Shown: piece by piece, positions 46,958 through 60,810 of the stretch
How positions within the stretch are numbered: the first letter of the stretch is position 1
Layout of the letters: every line of letters starts with the position of its first letter
Assembly: GCF_037975245.1 (NCBI RefSeq)
Contig: NC_092568.1
Coordinates: 22,594,501-22,658,500 of the forward strand
DNA length: 64,000 nt
From: Apostichopus japonicus
Taxonomy: Eukaryota > Echinodermata > Holothuroidea > Aspidochirotida > Stichopodidae
Direction: 5' to 3'
Notes under the pieces: model-generated
Database searches by the model: none
Seen by the model: only the letters and a program-made list of their open reading frames with translations
What the model was told of the DNA's origin: nothing
Program-made: the position numbers and the translations under genes

Positions 46958-49900
46958 GATCGTGCTGATGGTACCAAAAGCTAGTTAATAGTGGAACTAA
47001 AAAACTGCAAAATGATGATGATTCAGAGGTTTTGGAATTCATGGGAAAGTACTCCCCATTTCCTAAACCTGCTTTCCGTTTTTCTCTTTTCTGGACAAAA
47101 TAGCTTTGAAAATGGATGATAGAGCAGGATGGTTGAACTGGATGCTGCTGTAAGTCCACAAAATCCTGCTGTATGGTTGCATGGCTCATAAAACAAGCCA
47201 GTGGATGTTCAAGCAAACGTCGTAACCAAAGCTGTGATTGTTCCGTATTCTCTATGCAGTGAAGGTACAACGTGCCTGCAGTTTTCTGTTTTGTACAGCC
47301 TTTAAAACATTGACTTTTCTATGTAGTTTATATCTTCACATTTTGTTTTTTTCTCCTAGTTTCTCTTCTCATTGGGATTTATTTCAAGTAGTTAGTTTCT
47401 TGTGGTACAGATGAAGTTGCAGCACCAAAATCTGATTTGAAGCAAACAGTTTTTCATATTGCACAACATTGCACACTGACAAAAACTTGCTTTGTTTTGC
47501 TATGATTTTTTGGCTCTATAGTGTTGACCTTGACCTGGGTAGGTTTCCAGGGAAACGGCATGTGAAGGTCACAATATAGTCTTGAAATTGGCATATTCAT
47601 AGTGCGATGCATGCCAATATTAAAATTAAAACATTGCATGCAAATCTCTAAGGAAAAAAGGAAATAGCATTGTCATTGTGAGTCTATGACATCATGCCTG
47701 TTTGCTTCAAGTTCAACTTTCAATAATTTCAACAACAAAAATGGTACATAGAGATTGAATGCAAACTTACTTAGCTCCATAGAATACTTTCCTCTTTTAT
47801 CAGTCAAAACAAATTTACCCCTGGAATATTCTTTTTAATTGGGTTCAGTTTGGGTTGAAATTGGTTGAGGTATGCCCCCATTAGTAAGAGTCTGTGTGAG
47901 GCAAGTCAAGTGTATAAGAACCACCAACTTCACCTACTTTCAGATTTGTAAAGTCAACAGATTATGAGATCCTTCATTTTGGTTGTGTAAAGTTCAACAC
48001 TGAAAGTTATGTAGGGTTTACTTCATATCACAACCTTTGGTTGATAAAGCCCAAAAGAAGATACAAACATCAGTTTTTTTACATTGATAATTCCAAAAGT
48101 ACTTACACTGGCAGCTTCTTATAATACGGTTAGATAGATTGTTGAATTGGTTGAAGGTTCATTGTTTAAACATTTTTTTAATTCTTTTCACATAAGTCTG
48201 TGATGTTTCCCATGCAAGTTTTATCATTTATGTGACCTTTTATGTTGATGATTGCCCAGTATCCATTGTCTAGGTTCTTTAAGTTAATACATCTATTCAC
48301 ACATTGTGTACACACCTGGAGTTATGAGTGTTGAAATTATGATGCATTGAAAAATGTGGACTACCAAGCTTACCGAGTTTCTGATCATGTGTAGGCTAGC
48401 AATAGTGATGATCTAGCTAATGCAGCTAAACCTGTCAGGAAAAAATGAACACTATGAATATGGTTCTAAAAAATCAAACTAAACTTCACCAAAAGGTTGT
48501 ATTAATCTCTCCTATTAACTGCAAATGTTTACATTTATCTTCATGGCGGTTACTTGTTCTGTTTTGTCAGGAAATGAAAATTCCAAACAAAACTGAAGTC
48601 ATTCTACATTCTGTATCTCAGGCAGAATTGAATTACGAATAGCAAAGAAATGATTCTACACATGTTATTCATTTGAAAATATCCTCCTTTGCAGCAGTCT
48701 TCATCTTTTGGTTCGCACAAAGAAAAATAAAACAGTTTTTTTTCTCGCTAACTGCAAGCAGATTCTCCACATGAACTGTAATTAGTTTGAAAGTGTTTTG
48801 AAAAAAATATATTATGTCATCATGGAATTATAAATATGAACAGTTCTAGCTATTATGCATGTGGTGATACACAAACTGTTTAAATGATGATGTAATGTAT
48901 ATGTGAAGCTTTCATGGAGCTAGTTCTATTGTGGTTGTGATAGACTTGAATTTCCACTAATCGGAACGATGGAAGTATCAGACTCTAAGGTATGTGAGAG
49001 TGGGTCCACTTCTGATATGATGTGATCAATTCATTTTCTGTACTAATAAGTAAGTTACATTGTGTTTGTATTTCAAAGTCCCCCCAAAAATGCACTCAAA
49101 GTTTGCAACTTATCAGCCAAGCAGTCACACCATGGGGAAATAATCAGGATAGACAAATTGATTGATAGGTACTAAAGCATGGGATAAATGTTGCAATGAA
49201 GTTTTGACCAAAGAAATTATGTACTGAAATCATGGAACAAACTTTGCATCATGGTGAATCCATGTCCAACTGTATATCTGCATTGTTCTTTGTCATGAAT
49301 GATCATTTTAAGAAGTTGCTGCATTTGTCCTCCCAATGGAAGATCAAAAGATGAAAAAAGCGAATTGCATTGATATGTTAACTTTCTCTTGTAGTTTGTC
49401 TGTTTTTGTGTGTAACATGTTTTCTCTCAAATATGTAGGGTTGCATGTGTAGAGATGTGACCAGTTTGGTTTTGTTGATCCTGACAATTAACATCCCCAC
49501 CCCATTGCCTTAACGAAAAAAAGGAATTGAAGACAATATTCGGTTGCCTGAAAGAAAAGCAGACCATGCCAATAAGATCAAGTTTGTCTGGTGAGGTCAC
49601 TTGTAGGCACGATGATTCTACAATGATTCTATAAAGGGATGAATATATAAAGTGATTTTCCTGTGGCCAGCTGAGGTGAAACTATTAGTTGGAAACCCCA
49701 TCTTAGTCCCTGCAGTACGTGTATAAATGGTAAATCAGTATGACTTTTCCACTTCCACGTGCAGAACTTTTCCAATTCCACGCAATTGTGTGGGCGAGAG
49801 GGGGGGGGGGGGGTGGTGGCAGTAGGTGTGCTATCTGGAGCCAGCTGTATGCGTGGAGATTGATGTCAATTTATAGGTAACGTTGGTAGTCACTTGTGAT

Positions 49901-52227
49901 ATTTGATCGTCCCCGACAAAAAAAAAGGCTCAGGATGGGATATCACTCGTAGTTCCGATAACCATGCTTCCTTTTCTCTCCTCTCTCTTCCCAACCTCGA
50001 AGTTGCGGTTTTGGTGAAATTGACTTAAAGCTCTTCGACACCTAAAATCTACGTAAACATTCGAGATATTGCAAGAAAATACTTCACAAAAGGCGAGGAT
50101 TTCGCAGTTCAAGTTCTATGTTTTTTCTAGTTTATTTCGTAAATAACATAAAGGTGAAGTAACCTTTTGATTCATAAACAATCTGTCTGCGGACAATAAC
50201 AATCGATGTGTCACTTGGTGTAATAATTCTCCAAAGAACGTCATTATCTTTAGATATATATTATGAGAATACATTACTCTGTAACCCATACCTCCTCGCT
50301 CCCTAAGTGACCTCCCTGAATCTCCCTCCGCCCTCCTCCTCTCATCCGGTTGCAATAAAAGAAAACTAATAACAAAAAACCCTACTCCGATTAACCGTCG
50401 GGATTGCATCGATTAACCCTATTTTTAACGAGAGAACATAGTTTTTGGTTATTTTCTTGCTGATTTTCCAGTGTAGTATACTAGCCCTTTTCCATTTCCC
50501 CCTCCCCTGGGCTCCCATGATATAATATAATATTATTATACCAATTTATCGCACCGTTTGGGAGTGCCTGTGCTCTCGTCAGACCTGCTGCTGTCGACAG
50601 AAGGCATGACGTCATCAACAATTGTCCCCATTATTCACCACATCTAAGTGGCAAGGAACAAAACGATCTTGTTTGGTAACATACCTTTTGGCATTTTTTC
50701 ACTTGGACCAGACATTCTCTACTTTTTCTGTGATACAATATCGTAAACTGAGAGAAATGGATTAACATTAACATTTAGTGGATCTAGACTGGCCGGGACG
50801 TATAGACGTCATCGGGAAACTTGTATTAAAGGAGCACTCCAGACATTTAATATGATGTACAGAAAACCTTGATGAGGAAAATAGATAGGCTATATATATA
50901 TATAAACTAACCTACACCGACGACAGTTTAACTTTGTAATGGTATAGAGTGGTGATAAAAAAAAGTCAATAAATACTGTTTCCATATTCAGTGAAAGTAT
51001 TATATTCAGCTGTACTACATTTGGCGCTGCAGCATAATTTCAAGTTTAGTTATATGAAACGACTGTTGTTCAAGTCTATACACGTACTATGTTATTAACA
51101 CGAGAACACCGAAATTGTACATGTATTGCATTTACTCCGTTTACCATTTTCACATCAGAAATAGCTTTAAGGCATAGTACAAGTAACATGCCCTGGAGTG
51201 TTTATCGATCACCTGTCTCGAGTGAGCTCTTGATGGTGTCACAATTAGATTCCAATGAAATCAACTGACTTGAATTTGCATTTCGTCAAGTTTTACAACC
51301 CTCTCTGCGACAGTACGCACTGAGTGTCTAGCATTGAAAGCGACAAAAACAGGGAAAATTTAGTTACATATATAGACACGCCAATTAGTCAAAATGACAC
51401 AACAGTTTCAGTGTAAAGTCGTTTACCAAACGAAGTTAGATCAGGACATGTGCATGCGTATATGCATTCAGTCTCTATGCAATTTGCTATTCACTGTCAG
51501 ATTTTTACGGAATCCTTTAGGGGCCCACAGGGGATTTAACGATATTATGCCTAGATGGTTTCGAGTAATAAGCTAGAGCATTTCTTTCACCTGCTTCATC
51601 GTATAATGTTTAATGGACGATGGTGGTAGTTACGCGGTGAAGACAACCCTGGGGATACAGTGTTCTGACCCCGGAGCAGCATTGAGAGGTGAAACAGGGA
51701 CAGAGGAAGCATCGACATCTGCGTACAGAAAAGATTGTTTTCATAAAGAAAAAAAAATGAAAATGGCTGATAAATTTATACTGAGTGGGATAATAATCAG
51801 AATCAGAAAACCAACCGCAAGCCCGTTCTAAGTGCACACTCCCAATAGTTAATTTCAATGAACATGTCCCTTCAGTCTTTCCCGTTAGCAGATGGCTAGG
51901 GTGAAATATTATAATAATACATGAATCTGGTAATTCCTTACAGAGTAGAGTTGAAGGAAATACAGTATACATGGAAACGAACTTTGTCTACTACAGTTAT
52001 CCAAAAACAATGAAGTTAGTTAGGCAAAGACTTCAAACGTTTCCACATGTCAAAAGTAACTTTAACATAAAATGCGTGGGACACCAAAATTTTGTATTGG
52101 CTTAAATGGTTCATTTATAACTCACAAACACTATTTGGAGCAGCTATATATTAGTCATAACGACATAAACAGATAAAAGTCTTAGTTAGATGAGAAATAT
52201 CAAATTTATTTTACAAATATTACACAA

Positions 52228-52336
52228 TGATGAAGACGACGATGATGATGATGACGACGACGACGACGACGATGACGACGACGACGACGATGACGATGAC
52301 GATGACGATGATGATGATGATGATGAAAATGATGAT
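52228..52336 (+). repeat. (GAY)n trinucleotide microsatellite
   Basis: About 109 bases of GAT/GAC triplets. The plus frame gives an aspartate run and the complement alternates GTC/ATC. There is no supporting exon structure, so it is treated as a microsatellite. Confidence 0.9.
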
Positions 52337-53818
52337 ATCTTTTTGGAAACCTCCAAATTTCTTACCCTAAAAAGGGTCGCAACTACACCAGGGATGTAGA
52401 CAACATTTTGCGTTCAAGAAGACGCAGAACCAACAATAACCTTTATACATTATATGATGAAAGTGATGACCAATCTCACTCAAACAGCATAATTAGTTTG
52501 TCGGGTATTTTCGTTCAAACATCGGAGAGCTACCTACCCATTTGTGTGACGTCATAGTGACAAATGGACAGGCGAAGTCTCTTTATTTCCTTTCTTCTTT
52601 TCTCATTTTCATTGCCACGAAAAGAAAAGATCTAAAGCCATACATGGCCACGGTGTTGATATTTTTACAATAATTTAAAAGCTTTGCATATATACGTTCT
52701 TCATCTTGTTTTATATTTTCGATATTCCCACCAATCCACATAATTGGACTCCCTCGATCTAACTTAAGAGATCTATGTGGCTGCAGTCATATAATTCAAT
52801 TGCTTCTATAATGTGAGAGTTACAAACTACGTACCGATAGTTCAATACAGTAAATGTTTGTGTCCTGTGCCAAAAGAAAACAAAAACAGAAATTCAAATG
52901 TAATCCTGTCCTGAACAGAAAAAGTCTGAGGCTTATTGGAATTAATAACATGTAAACCAAAACGTGACCATCATTCACTCGATAGACTCAAATCTAGACT
53001 ATATCTTACTATGGATCAAAAGTAAGTTACTAACTAACAATTCGCTAATTAACATTTTTTAATGAGCCAAAAATTATCATAAACAAGGTCATTTATCTAT
53101 TGTAACGCATAATAACTCAAACTAATTACAAGGTGATATTTATATCTTATAAACTAACTATATACTAAAGCTGGCTTATCATGTTTGACCAGAGAAACGT
53201 TCCTCTCCGCCTATATATATTTATATATATACATTAATTGCTGTGTCGCGTTTAGGTATAATCTTTGAGTCATTTGCACCGACTAATGAATTTGGTGTTT
53301 GGATTTATTTTCCGGTGCAAACAAAATGTCCATGGCTTGGTTTAAATACCTAATACTGCGTAAATATTTACTTTGTTCGTGATGCTTTTTCGTATGAATA
53401 TAATCGATCTTTCATTGACCATAAATTTAATTCTCCGGTTGCGGGGTGCTCAATTCTATTGTTAGACTGCTATAATTAATTTACCTGAATGAGAAAGAAA
53501 ACGGATTAATATACTCATCTGGAGTTGCATGCATGGTTTGTTTTGTTTTAGATGCAAAGTGTTTCAATCTTTGCCAAGTTATCCCTGCAACTGATGTCGT
53601 CTTCATTAAATAACTTGTACAACTTTCCTTGTGTCCGACTGAGTCTTCTTCCCTTTACTGTTGAAGGCCTGAGGCTGTCATCATTCAGTAATAACAATTT
53701 CATCAAGGAAATGAATTCGCAAATGTAAAATGTAATATATACTTTAAAGAAGGTCAATTGAAGAGATATTCTCAAAACAATCATATCGTACAGTCTTTGA
53801 CTCTCACTGAAGACCTGC

Positions 53819-53820
<2 letters not shown>

Positions 53821-53849
<29 letters not shown>
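53821..53849. repeat. (TA)n microsatellite
   Basis: 29 bases of TA in an otherwise featureless stretch. Confidence 0.95.
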
Positions 53850-56407
53850 CTATTCTTCACTTGATATAAGTTTCGATTACACACATAACATTGTGTAAGA
53901 CGTAAATAGCTCTGTCATGAGACAGTCTCGATTGATGTACATTGTAAATGACATTTATACGCATGCTTGCATGCACGTAAAGGATTTAGCGTCGTTAGAG
54001 ATGTTATCACTGACAAGGCTACACAAGACGTATATCAGTGATGATCCCCTTTAACGTCGTCGCTCTACTAGGAAAGACGGAATAATTGAGTCTGCCTCGT
54101 ACATTGAGGCTGAGTATACAGAAACAGGTATGGGTTTCGAAGAGACAGAAGAAATCTCGCAAACACTTACATTTCTGTCGTCTGCTGATAACGTATAATA
54201 GATTATTGACAATTACATGTATGGACGCCTTGCTATATGTGACTATCGGTTAGATATCATTGTGAAAGGAAGTCATCTTATTTGGCGCGAAAAACATACT
54301 GTTGTGAAAAAGATCAATATAATGGTCTTTACCTTTAAAAATACTAAACGATGAATTAGTTGTTTTGAACTGGAACCGAGGAGACGTTGTGGAAAAGCTG
54401 TACCGTTGCCAAGGGCAATCAACTCCTGAGTTTAAGAGTGATTAACATTAAGGAAAGGTAAGTGCTCACAATGTAGAACCTGCATTTTCGTCGGGTTGTG
54501 GGACCTATAACTTTGTGTCACTTTGACCAGGCCATTTAATTTTCACGCATAATTGTATGCGTTATACCTCTCAATCTATATATCAAAGAGATCTAAGTGG
54601 ATATAACTTTTCGGTTGCTTCCATATAGTTGTGTACCGTTGTGCAATAACAAAACATTGCGTTGTATTAAAAGCAATGAAAAAAAAATAATTTCTAAAAT
54701 AAGATCTTTTTTAATGGAGATATTTTATTTCTATTGAGGCATTATACAGGGATACAGATCCTAAAACCTTGCGTGTGTTTATATATGTTTCTATATATGT
54801 TTTTAAATATATTGCTACTGTTTATATATGTTGTTATATATGTTTTTAAATATATTGCGAGTGTTGAGAGGGAGGGGAGAGGAAGATGTTAAATGGTTTA
54901 TAATGTTTTCATATAGGTCTAGGTATATTTACGTTTATACGAGACAGTGCAGAAGTAATTTCCAACTGAATCTGATTGTGTGATCAGATCAAGTTTTACT
55001 CATGAAACGTAACAGTGCAAATTCCAAATTGTGCCAATTGATTCTTTATTTGAGAGTGTGTCCAAAATGATGGATCTTTAGAGAGGATTGAATTTCACTC
55101 TAATCAAAGATTGACTTAATGTTAATTCACTTTTCATCTAGTGAGTGTTTTGACCTTTTCATGAAGAGCTGCCAGATTTTTCTTTTAAATTGGACAAAAG
55201 TGTGAAATCACTTCTCGAAAGGGTGTTCATTTAAGACACTCTCAAAGATGAAATTCTCGTTCTTCGGAATTTAAGAGAGATTGATGAATATGCCGGAAGA
55301 CGTCCCTGCAATGAGTTTGAGGTGCGTCAGCTAATAAAGTCCATAATCATTTACAACATTGTTTGCTTTCCATGTTTTGTTTTATTGCTAAGCACGAGGT
55401 TCATGTTTACCTGGTCGTGTTTCTAATTCATTCTAATTTTAGATATTGATCTGTTATGAGGAACATTGAACGCTGAATTTACAAGTTAAAACATATCATG
55501 TTTAAGTCTAATGTTAAATTATTTACCGCCAGATAAAATTACTTAATGATATTATTTTTTTTTTAAATCTTATCAGATTTCATATCAAAATATCTTCCAT
55601 TAATACCAACATTAAGGTATATACATTACAACTAATGGATCCATTAATTTAACATGAAAACGAGCCAGTCTGTATAAAGTAACTTAAATCCTATGATATC
55701 TATAGATAAACATTTTAAGCCAAGAAAGAATCCTGATTTCTTCGTTCTCGTTCTTATCAGTTTTCATAAACACATATGTAATCTTTTAATTCCTCTCTTT
55801 CTTTGAGTGAAGACTCATACATGAGAGTGATAAAAAAAATGTGATATTACAGATCTATAGCAAAAAGATGACTGTAATATTTACATGCAAACTAACGACA
55901 TCGTTCATTTTACAATGCAAACGTTTAACTTAGCATAGCATTAATACTTCCGAGGGAGAGGGACAAGACGTGTGAAAACCTCAATATGGTCCTCTCTCAT
56001 AAATTAGTAGTGCCTATTTGTTAATTAAAGTTTACCCTTTTTCCATATGATTAATAAAATGGCCCACTAACTATTAAGAAAAAGTGACCTCTTGTTGAGC
56101 AATTTAAAAAATCTTATAAAATCTTATAAATCTTATAATTGTACTCTTTATTGGGAAGCTAGTATAATTAAAAAAAATCTATTTTGTTAAAAAATATATA
56201 TAAAAAACATTCAAATACTGGAATTTCGGGCAAAAAAAGGTTGTAAGTGGCTCCCGTTTGTCGAGACGTTCCGTGTGGCTTTTTGATTGATTTACTCAAA
56301 TCAATCAAGTCACATGTCCCATTGCCCTTTTGAACTTTGTCCCCGTCTCCCCCCCATCCCCCACCCCACCCGAGTGAACCCATTCCCGCCACCTCTGCAT
56401 ACTTCCA

Positions 56408-56409
<2 letters not shown>

Positions 56410-56443
<34 letters not shown>
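56410..56443. repeat. (AT)n microsatellite
   Basis: 34 bases of AT; the short ORFs across it (IYIYIY) are artefacts. Confidence 0.95.
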
Positions 56444-56449
<6 letters not shown>

Positions 56450-59400
56450 GTTATCCGGCTGGACGGCTGAATCTTCCCTTGACGTTATTACTTATTGTTG
56501 GAGTGTATAGACGCTGTCTTGAGTTACATATGGTCGGCTGCATATGTCCAGTATAATTAGTATGCCAAATAACGACAATGTAATATCTGTCATGGTGACG
56601 TTGTTAACTTTTCTTTATTTGCCTTTCAATTATTTGTTATTTGCATTCAAGCAAGATAAAGCGTTGCCCCCGCACTGTCACGTCTCTATGTTATGACGTG
56701 CCGCATTCACAAATTTATATAGCTTGTAAAAAATATGAAGAGATGAATTTGAAGCACCTTGCTTTTGTATGTCTAACTTATCATCTATTTAAGGTAGTTC
56801 AGCAATTATACGATGTGGTGGTGTTTTCAGCAGAAATAATGAAAGTTTAAATATTGACTGATGTCAAGATGTGTAATGTGTAGTACGGTACTATACTATA
56901 CGTATACATATACAGGCATTTCGCCCATATAAAAGGGTAAATGTCACAATCTCACAGACTATATTAGTGAACAATTACACAATATGTTGTAAAAAGCTGT
57001 ATAGGCATACGTCACAAGGCTTGATAAAGAAACGTAGCCATTTCACACTCTACAAGATGAGCCTATTATGAGTATACAGGCGGGCATGAGGTGGATGAGG
57101 TGGAAGTGGGGTAACCAGAGGCGTGGAGACCTATGTCGGGCCCCGCTTACAATTGTGTCACCGGACCCTTCTTGAAGTCTTCATAAAGAATGTTTCCACT
57201 GGGCCCGGGCCTGTAGCCCACTGATCCCTTCTGCTCAGGTCTGCGCATGAGCACTGCACCAGTTCCACGAGACTATATATAGCATTTCCTACATAAGACG
57301 TGATACATTGTATTAGCATTAGGCTACTTTCAGCACATGTGGTTCATAACTCATCAATTTTTACCGCATCTATTAAGTTAAGAATGAGGTTATCTATACG
57401 TCACTGGATAAAGTCGTATAAATTACCCTTTACATATAGAAGCAATCGAAGGTTTCAATAACTATAACAGATCTCTTACTATGACTGAGGGTGATCTAAT
57501 AATGCGTGTAAATTTTCTGAATTAATTGTTCAGTTTAGATTACGAACAATACAAAATACAGCAAGGTGAATTTATCCGTAAGAAAAACATTAATGGTTTG
57601 CAAATGCAACAAATTTTATTCAAATAACTTGAGTGTTTTCGTCATTGGATTAAAAATAAATTTTATTATTATTATTATTTTATGTTGTAGTTTTGTAACT
57701 TGGTAACAAGCCATGTAATGTCTACACATAATGAATGTATAGCCTCTCCATAACGATGAGGTCCATGTGTGGTTGCGAACTTGCGACCACGCAGTTCGCT
57801 TCATGGACAGTATTCAAATGTTTGTAACCGCCATAAACATAACAAATATCTCACATAGAATAATGGTATACATGTACTATACACATATATAGCGAAAACA
57901 TGGTTAGAGTGATGTTAACTAAATGGTTTCTACCCATAGCTTGTAGGTTTCTTTGTATCTACATGTGCCCGAAATAATAATAATTTATTATCGTACCAAA
58001 CACAACTGCCGGTATACTGCGAGGTACTTTATGACTGTATATAATATACCTAAATCTATATACGGGGTGTTTCTGACCTCTTACGGAAGGACTATTTGTG
58101 GTAGCATCGTTTTTGTTTAGATTATCAAATTGAAGTAAATGACCAGCATTCGAAAATCTGACACATGCGAGGGTATAAAAAAAAATTAAAAAAACGTTTT
58201 AAAATAGAAGGGCCATTCAATGTATACGATTTAATTTCCCTGTAAGGTTGCTTGAAATCCGATGTTCGTATAGATTGATAGATACATCCCTCAAGAACTG
58301 CATAATTAAGAAAGGATACGAAGTTGATTGACCCGCCGTATATAAACTGCTATGAAAGCAATTATTTTCTTTATTTTTGTAGCAAATGATGCCTCAGTCA
58401 TACTGAATTAAACAGCAAACATGTTGTCAAATTTTTAATTTGCGGCTGAAAGATGATTCGGAGGAGTGATGGAGTTCTAATTCTGCAGCTCTCTGCTCTA
58501 ATGAACAAATGATACACACTCGTACACAACTTGGTGAAATCATGGTTGATGCGCATAAATGGAACCAGACTCGCCTATATTCTAACTTATTGAAAGCCAC
58601 TTATCATCCTTGACGATATCAATCCGTCTCTGACGTCAAAGCAAATCAATCATCGAAAAAATGGACTAACTCAAGAGCAAATCCTCTCTGTTATATATAT
58701 ATATACGTAAGAACAATATGATGAGCCTTCTTGTAAATTTGACTCATATACACTATCAGACGCATGTTGAATCCGTGAACAAGCTTCTTTTCTTGGAACT
58801 CAAACTAACTTTGCTACATGTTTGCAACTGCATGCTGCAGTCATATATATACTGGTGCGACAGGAAAGTTCTAACAGGTGTATCAGCTATAGAGGTTCGA
58901 TTACTGCTTGAGCTATACTGCATATATACACTTACCGTTGTATAAACAGTACACGCGTGCTTGATTTTTACCTGATTCGCGCTCCATGCATGAAGTGCCC
59001 ATTCTATATATATTCGTATCACGTGTGTAGCCTAACCTATAGTGGATAGTACCAAAGATATTTCACCTCCGAAAGGTCGAATATCTTTGGTATTACACAG
59101 TGGTTTATGACAGAAATTAATTTCCAAATTTTGCGGCTCATCAAGTTTAAGTTTCTTGAACTAACTTGCTCTACTGTTTTTCAAGTAATGCTAAGCAAAT
59201 CTGTTTCTCACAAACATCAAGAAAAACAAGAAGAAAATAAAGATCCTTTTGTGTTCTAATAACAGTGATGCAGAATGTTTCAAAGAGTCCTTACAAATTT
59301 ATCGCTCATGATATGACGTATACGCGTATACCGATAGTTGATATTTTAAAAGCCAAGTTAACATTTTTAGTTATTGACTTATCTAAGATATCATAATTGA

Positions 59401-60301
59401 TAAACAAGACTCGTTTACCATCGTTGTCATCACCGGCATATGCCTTACAGATTTATTCTCGGAATATTCCTTGTTCGTATGAGACCCGTCTCTTGAAACC
59501 CAAAACTTATTATTTTTTTTAAAACATAAAAATTCATAAAATCAGTTGTAAAATTATGCCTACAGCCAGCATCCAAATCGATACAATTATATACTCCATT
59601 TTATTTTAACTTTTTATTTTAATTCAAACCCGTGGTAATGACATTTTGCTTCAATCAAGTCAACTCAGCCAGTGGGAATACTGATCATATTAACAATTAC
59701 ATGAAGATAGTTTAGGACAGGTTTGACGACTGAAGAATATATACAAAAAACAAAATGAAAAAGTGAAATTGCCATTTGTAAAATATATTGTCAAACGAGT
59801 GCATATACATTCATCATTCTGTAAGTCAAACCTTACTCGATCAGAAATGACCTGTGGGGACTTATTCGAGTAGATAATGTATCAAGGTACAATGAATATA
59901 TTGCTCGAATCACTTTATTATTTCCCCGTGATTTCTCTATTAGTCATTCTGAAGGTTCCATGTTGGTAAAAGTTTCATATATCCCCAGCCCACCACCCCC
60001 CCCCCCCCCTCTTCTCTATCCTTGCTTGTATAAACAGTAATTGGTTAAACATTTTTACGGCTGCATTATTGGCAACATTTCCTTGCCATTTCCCCCAAGT
60101 ATAACTACACCTTCTTGGGGAACGTTGATATGGTGGCCAGCGCTGGGATGGACGATGGGCATCATTATCCATTGTTTAAATATAGTGAGAGCGAGTTATG
60201 CATAGCACGACTATTCTATGCTTGACTGGCGGTGGTTCATATCCGCCTACAGTGGAATTACGACCTTCCTTACCGGTTTCGAACCTCTGGACATACAATC
60301 A

Positions 60302-60373
60302 GCCTCCATAGCCTAGTGGTCAGGGTGTCCGCGTACAGAGCGGAAGGCCCGTGGTTCGAATCTCGGTGGAGGC
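60302..60373 (+). mobile_element. tRNA-like sequence, probably a tRNA-derived SINE head or tRNA pseudogene
   Basis: 72 bases fold like a tRNA. The acceptor stem GCCTCCA/TGGAGGC pairs 7/7, the anticodon stem TCCGC/GCGGA pairs 5/5, and the 7-base loop GTACAGA has T33 and anticodon ACA. A-box TAGCCTAGTGG and B-box GGTTCGAATC are present, and a T6 run (60380-60385) follows like a Pol III terminator. Against a working gene: the T stem has two mismatches, and ACA (Cys UGU) is not the normal Cys anticodon. About 50 bases of body and a long (TA)n tail follow, which suggests a short SINE. Confidence 0.6.
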
Positions 60374-60420
60374 TGAAAGTTTTTTCACTGTTCTTGATTT
60401 TCCAACTCATTACGATTTTC

Positions 60421-60423
<3 letters not shown>

Positions 60424-60484
<61 letters not shown>
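60424..60484. repeat. (TA)n microsatellite, about 60 bp
   Basis: Uninterrupted TA dinucleotide run directly after the tRNA-like element. A shorter run follows at about 60503-60516. Confidence 0.95.
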
Positions 60485-60486
<2 letters not shown>

Positions 60487-60574
60487 AGGGATATTGAGTA
60501 CATATATATATATATCACTCGTATAAGTATAATCAGTAGTAGCAGAAAGTGCTCAATACCGTAGTAGAGCAATA

Positions 60575-60774
60575 ATATCACATATAACACAAGATACACA
60601 AATTACACCATATTGCTAACCTGGGTTTCACGCACGCATAGAGCGACGATCTTCAGGCATATTGGATGGTCAAAACAGACTGTTTGACCATCCAATGGCC
60701 TGAAGATCGTCGCTCTGTGCGTGCGTGAAACCCAGGGTAGCAATATGGTGTAATTTGTATATCTTGTGTTATAT

Positions 60775-60781
<7 letters not shown>
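60575..60781. repeat. Near-perfect 0.2-kb palindrome between TA-repeat tracts
   Basis: Arms 60575-60679 and 60680-60781 are reverse complements with only a handful of differences (for example GCATAGAGCG against GCACAGAGCG). The centre is ATTGGATGGTCAAA...TTTGACCATCCAAT with almost no loop. The right end runs straight into a (TA)n tract. This could be a fold-back MITE inserted at TA, or an inverted duplication or assembly artefact. Confidence 0.85.

Positions 60782-60808
<27 letters not shown>
60777..60808. repeat. (TA)n microsatellite at the palindrome's right edge
   Basis: A TA run of about 32 bases continues from the end of the palindrome's right arm. Confidence 0.9.

Positions 60809-60810
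<2 letters not shown>

Noticed and set aside
46908-47270. 120-codon ORF antisense to ERH exon 4 and 3' UTR
   Set aside because: Overlaps the conserved ERH exon on the other strand and has no recognisable domain; most likely a chance open frame.
51610-51972. 120-codon minus ORF and overlapping 72-codon plus ORF
   Set aside because: Low-complexity, no domain, no convincing splice sites; neither strand could be preferred.
52190-52399. ORF with a long aspartate run
   Set aside because: Produced by a GAT/GAC microsatellite; no splice sites, flanking domain or conserved context.
53548-53784. 78-codon minus ORF with a coding-like charged segment (LRPSTVKGRRLSRTQGK)
   Set aside because: Composition is suggestive, but no family was recognised and no matching exons were found nearby.
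59975-60172. 65-codon minus ORF starting MDNDAHRPSQRWPP
   Set aside because: Runs into poly-G, has only a weak possible donor and no neighbouring exon.
60302-60373. Functional tRNA-Cys(ACA) gene
   Set aside because: Two T-stem mismatches and an anticodon not normally used; a SINE head or pseudogene fits better.
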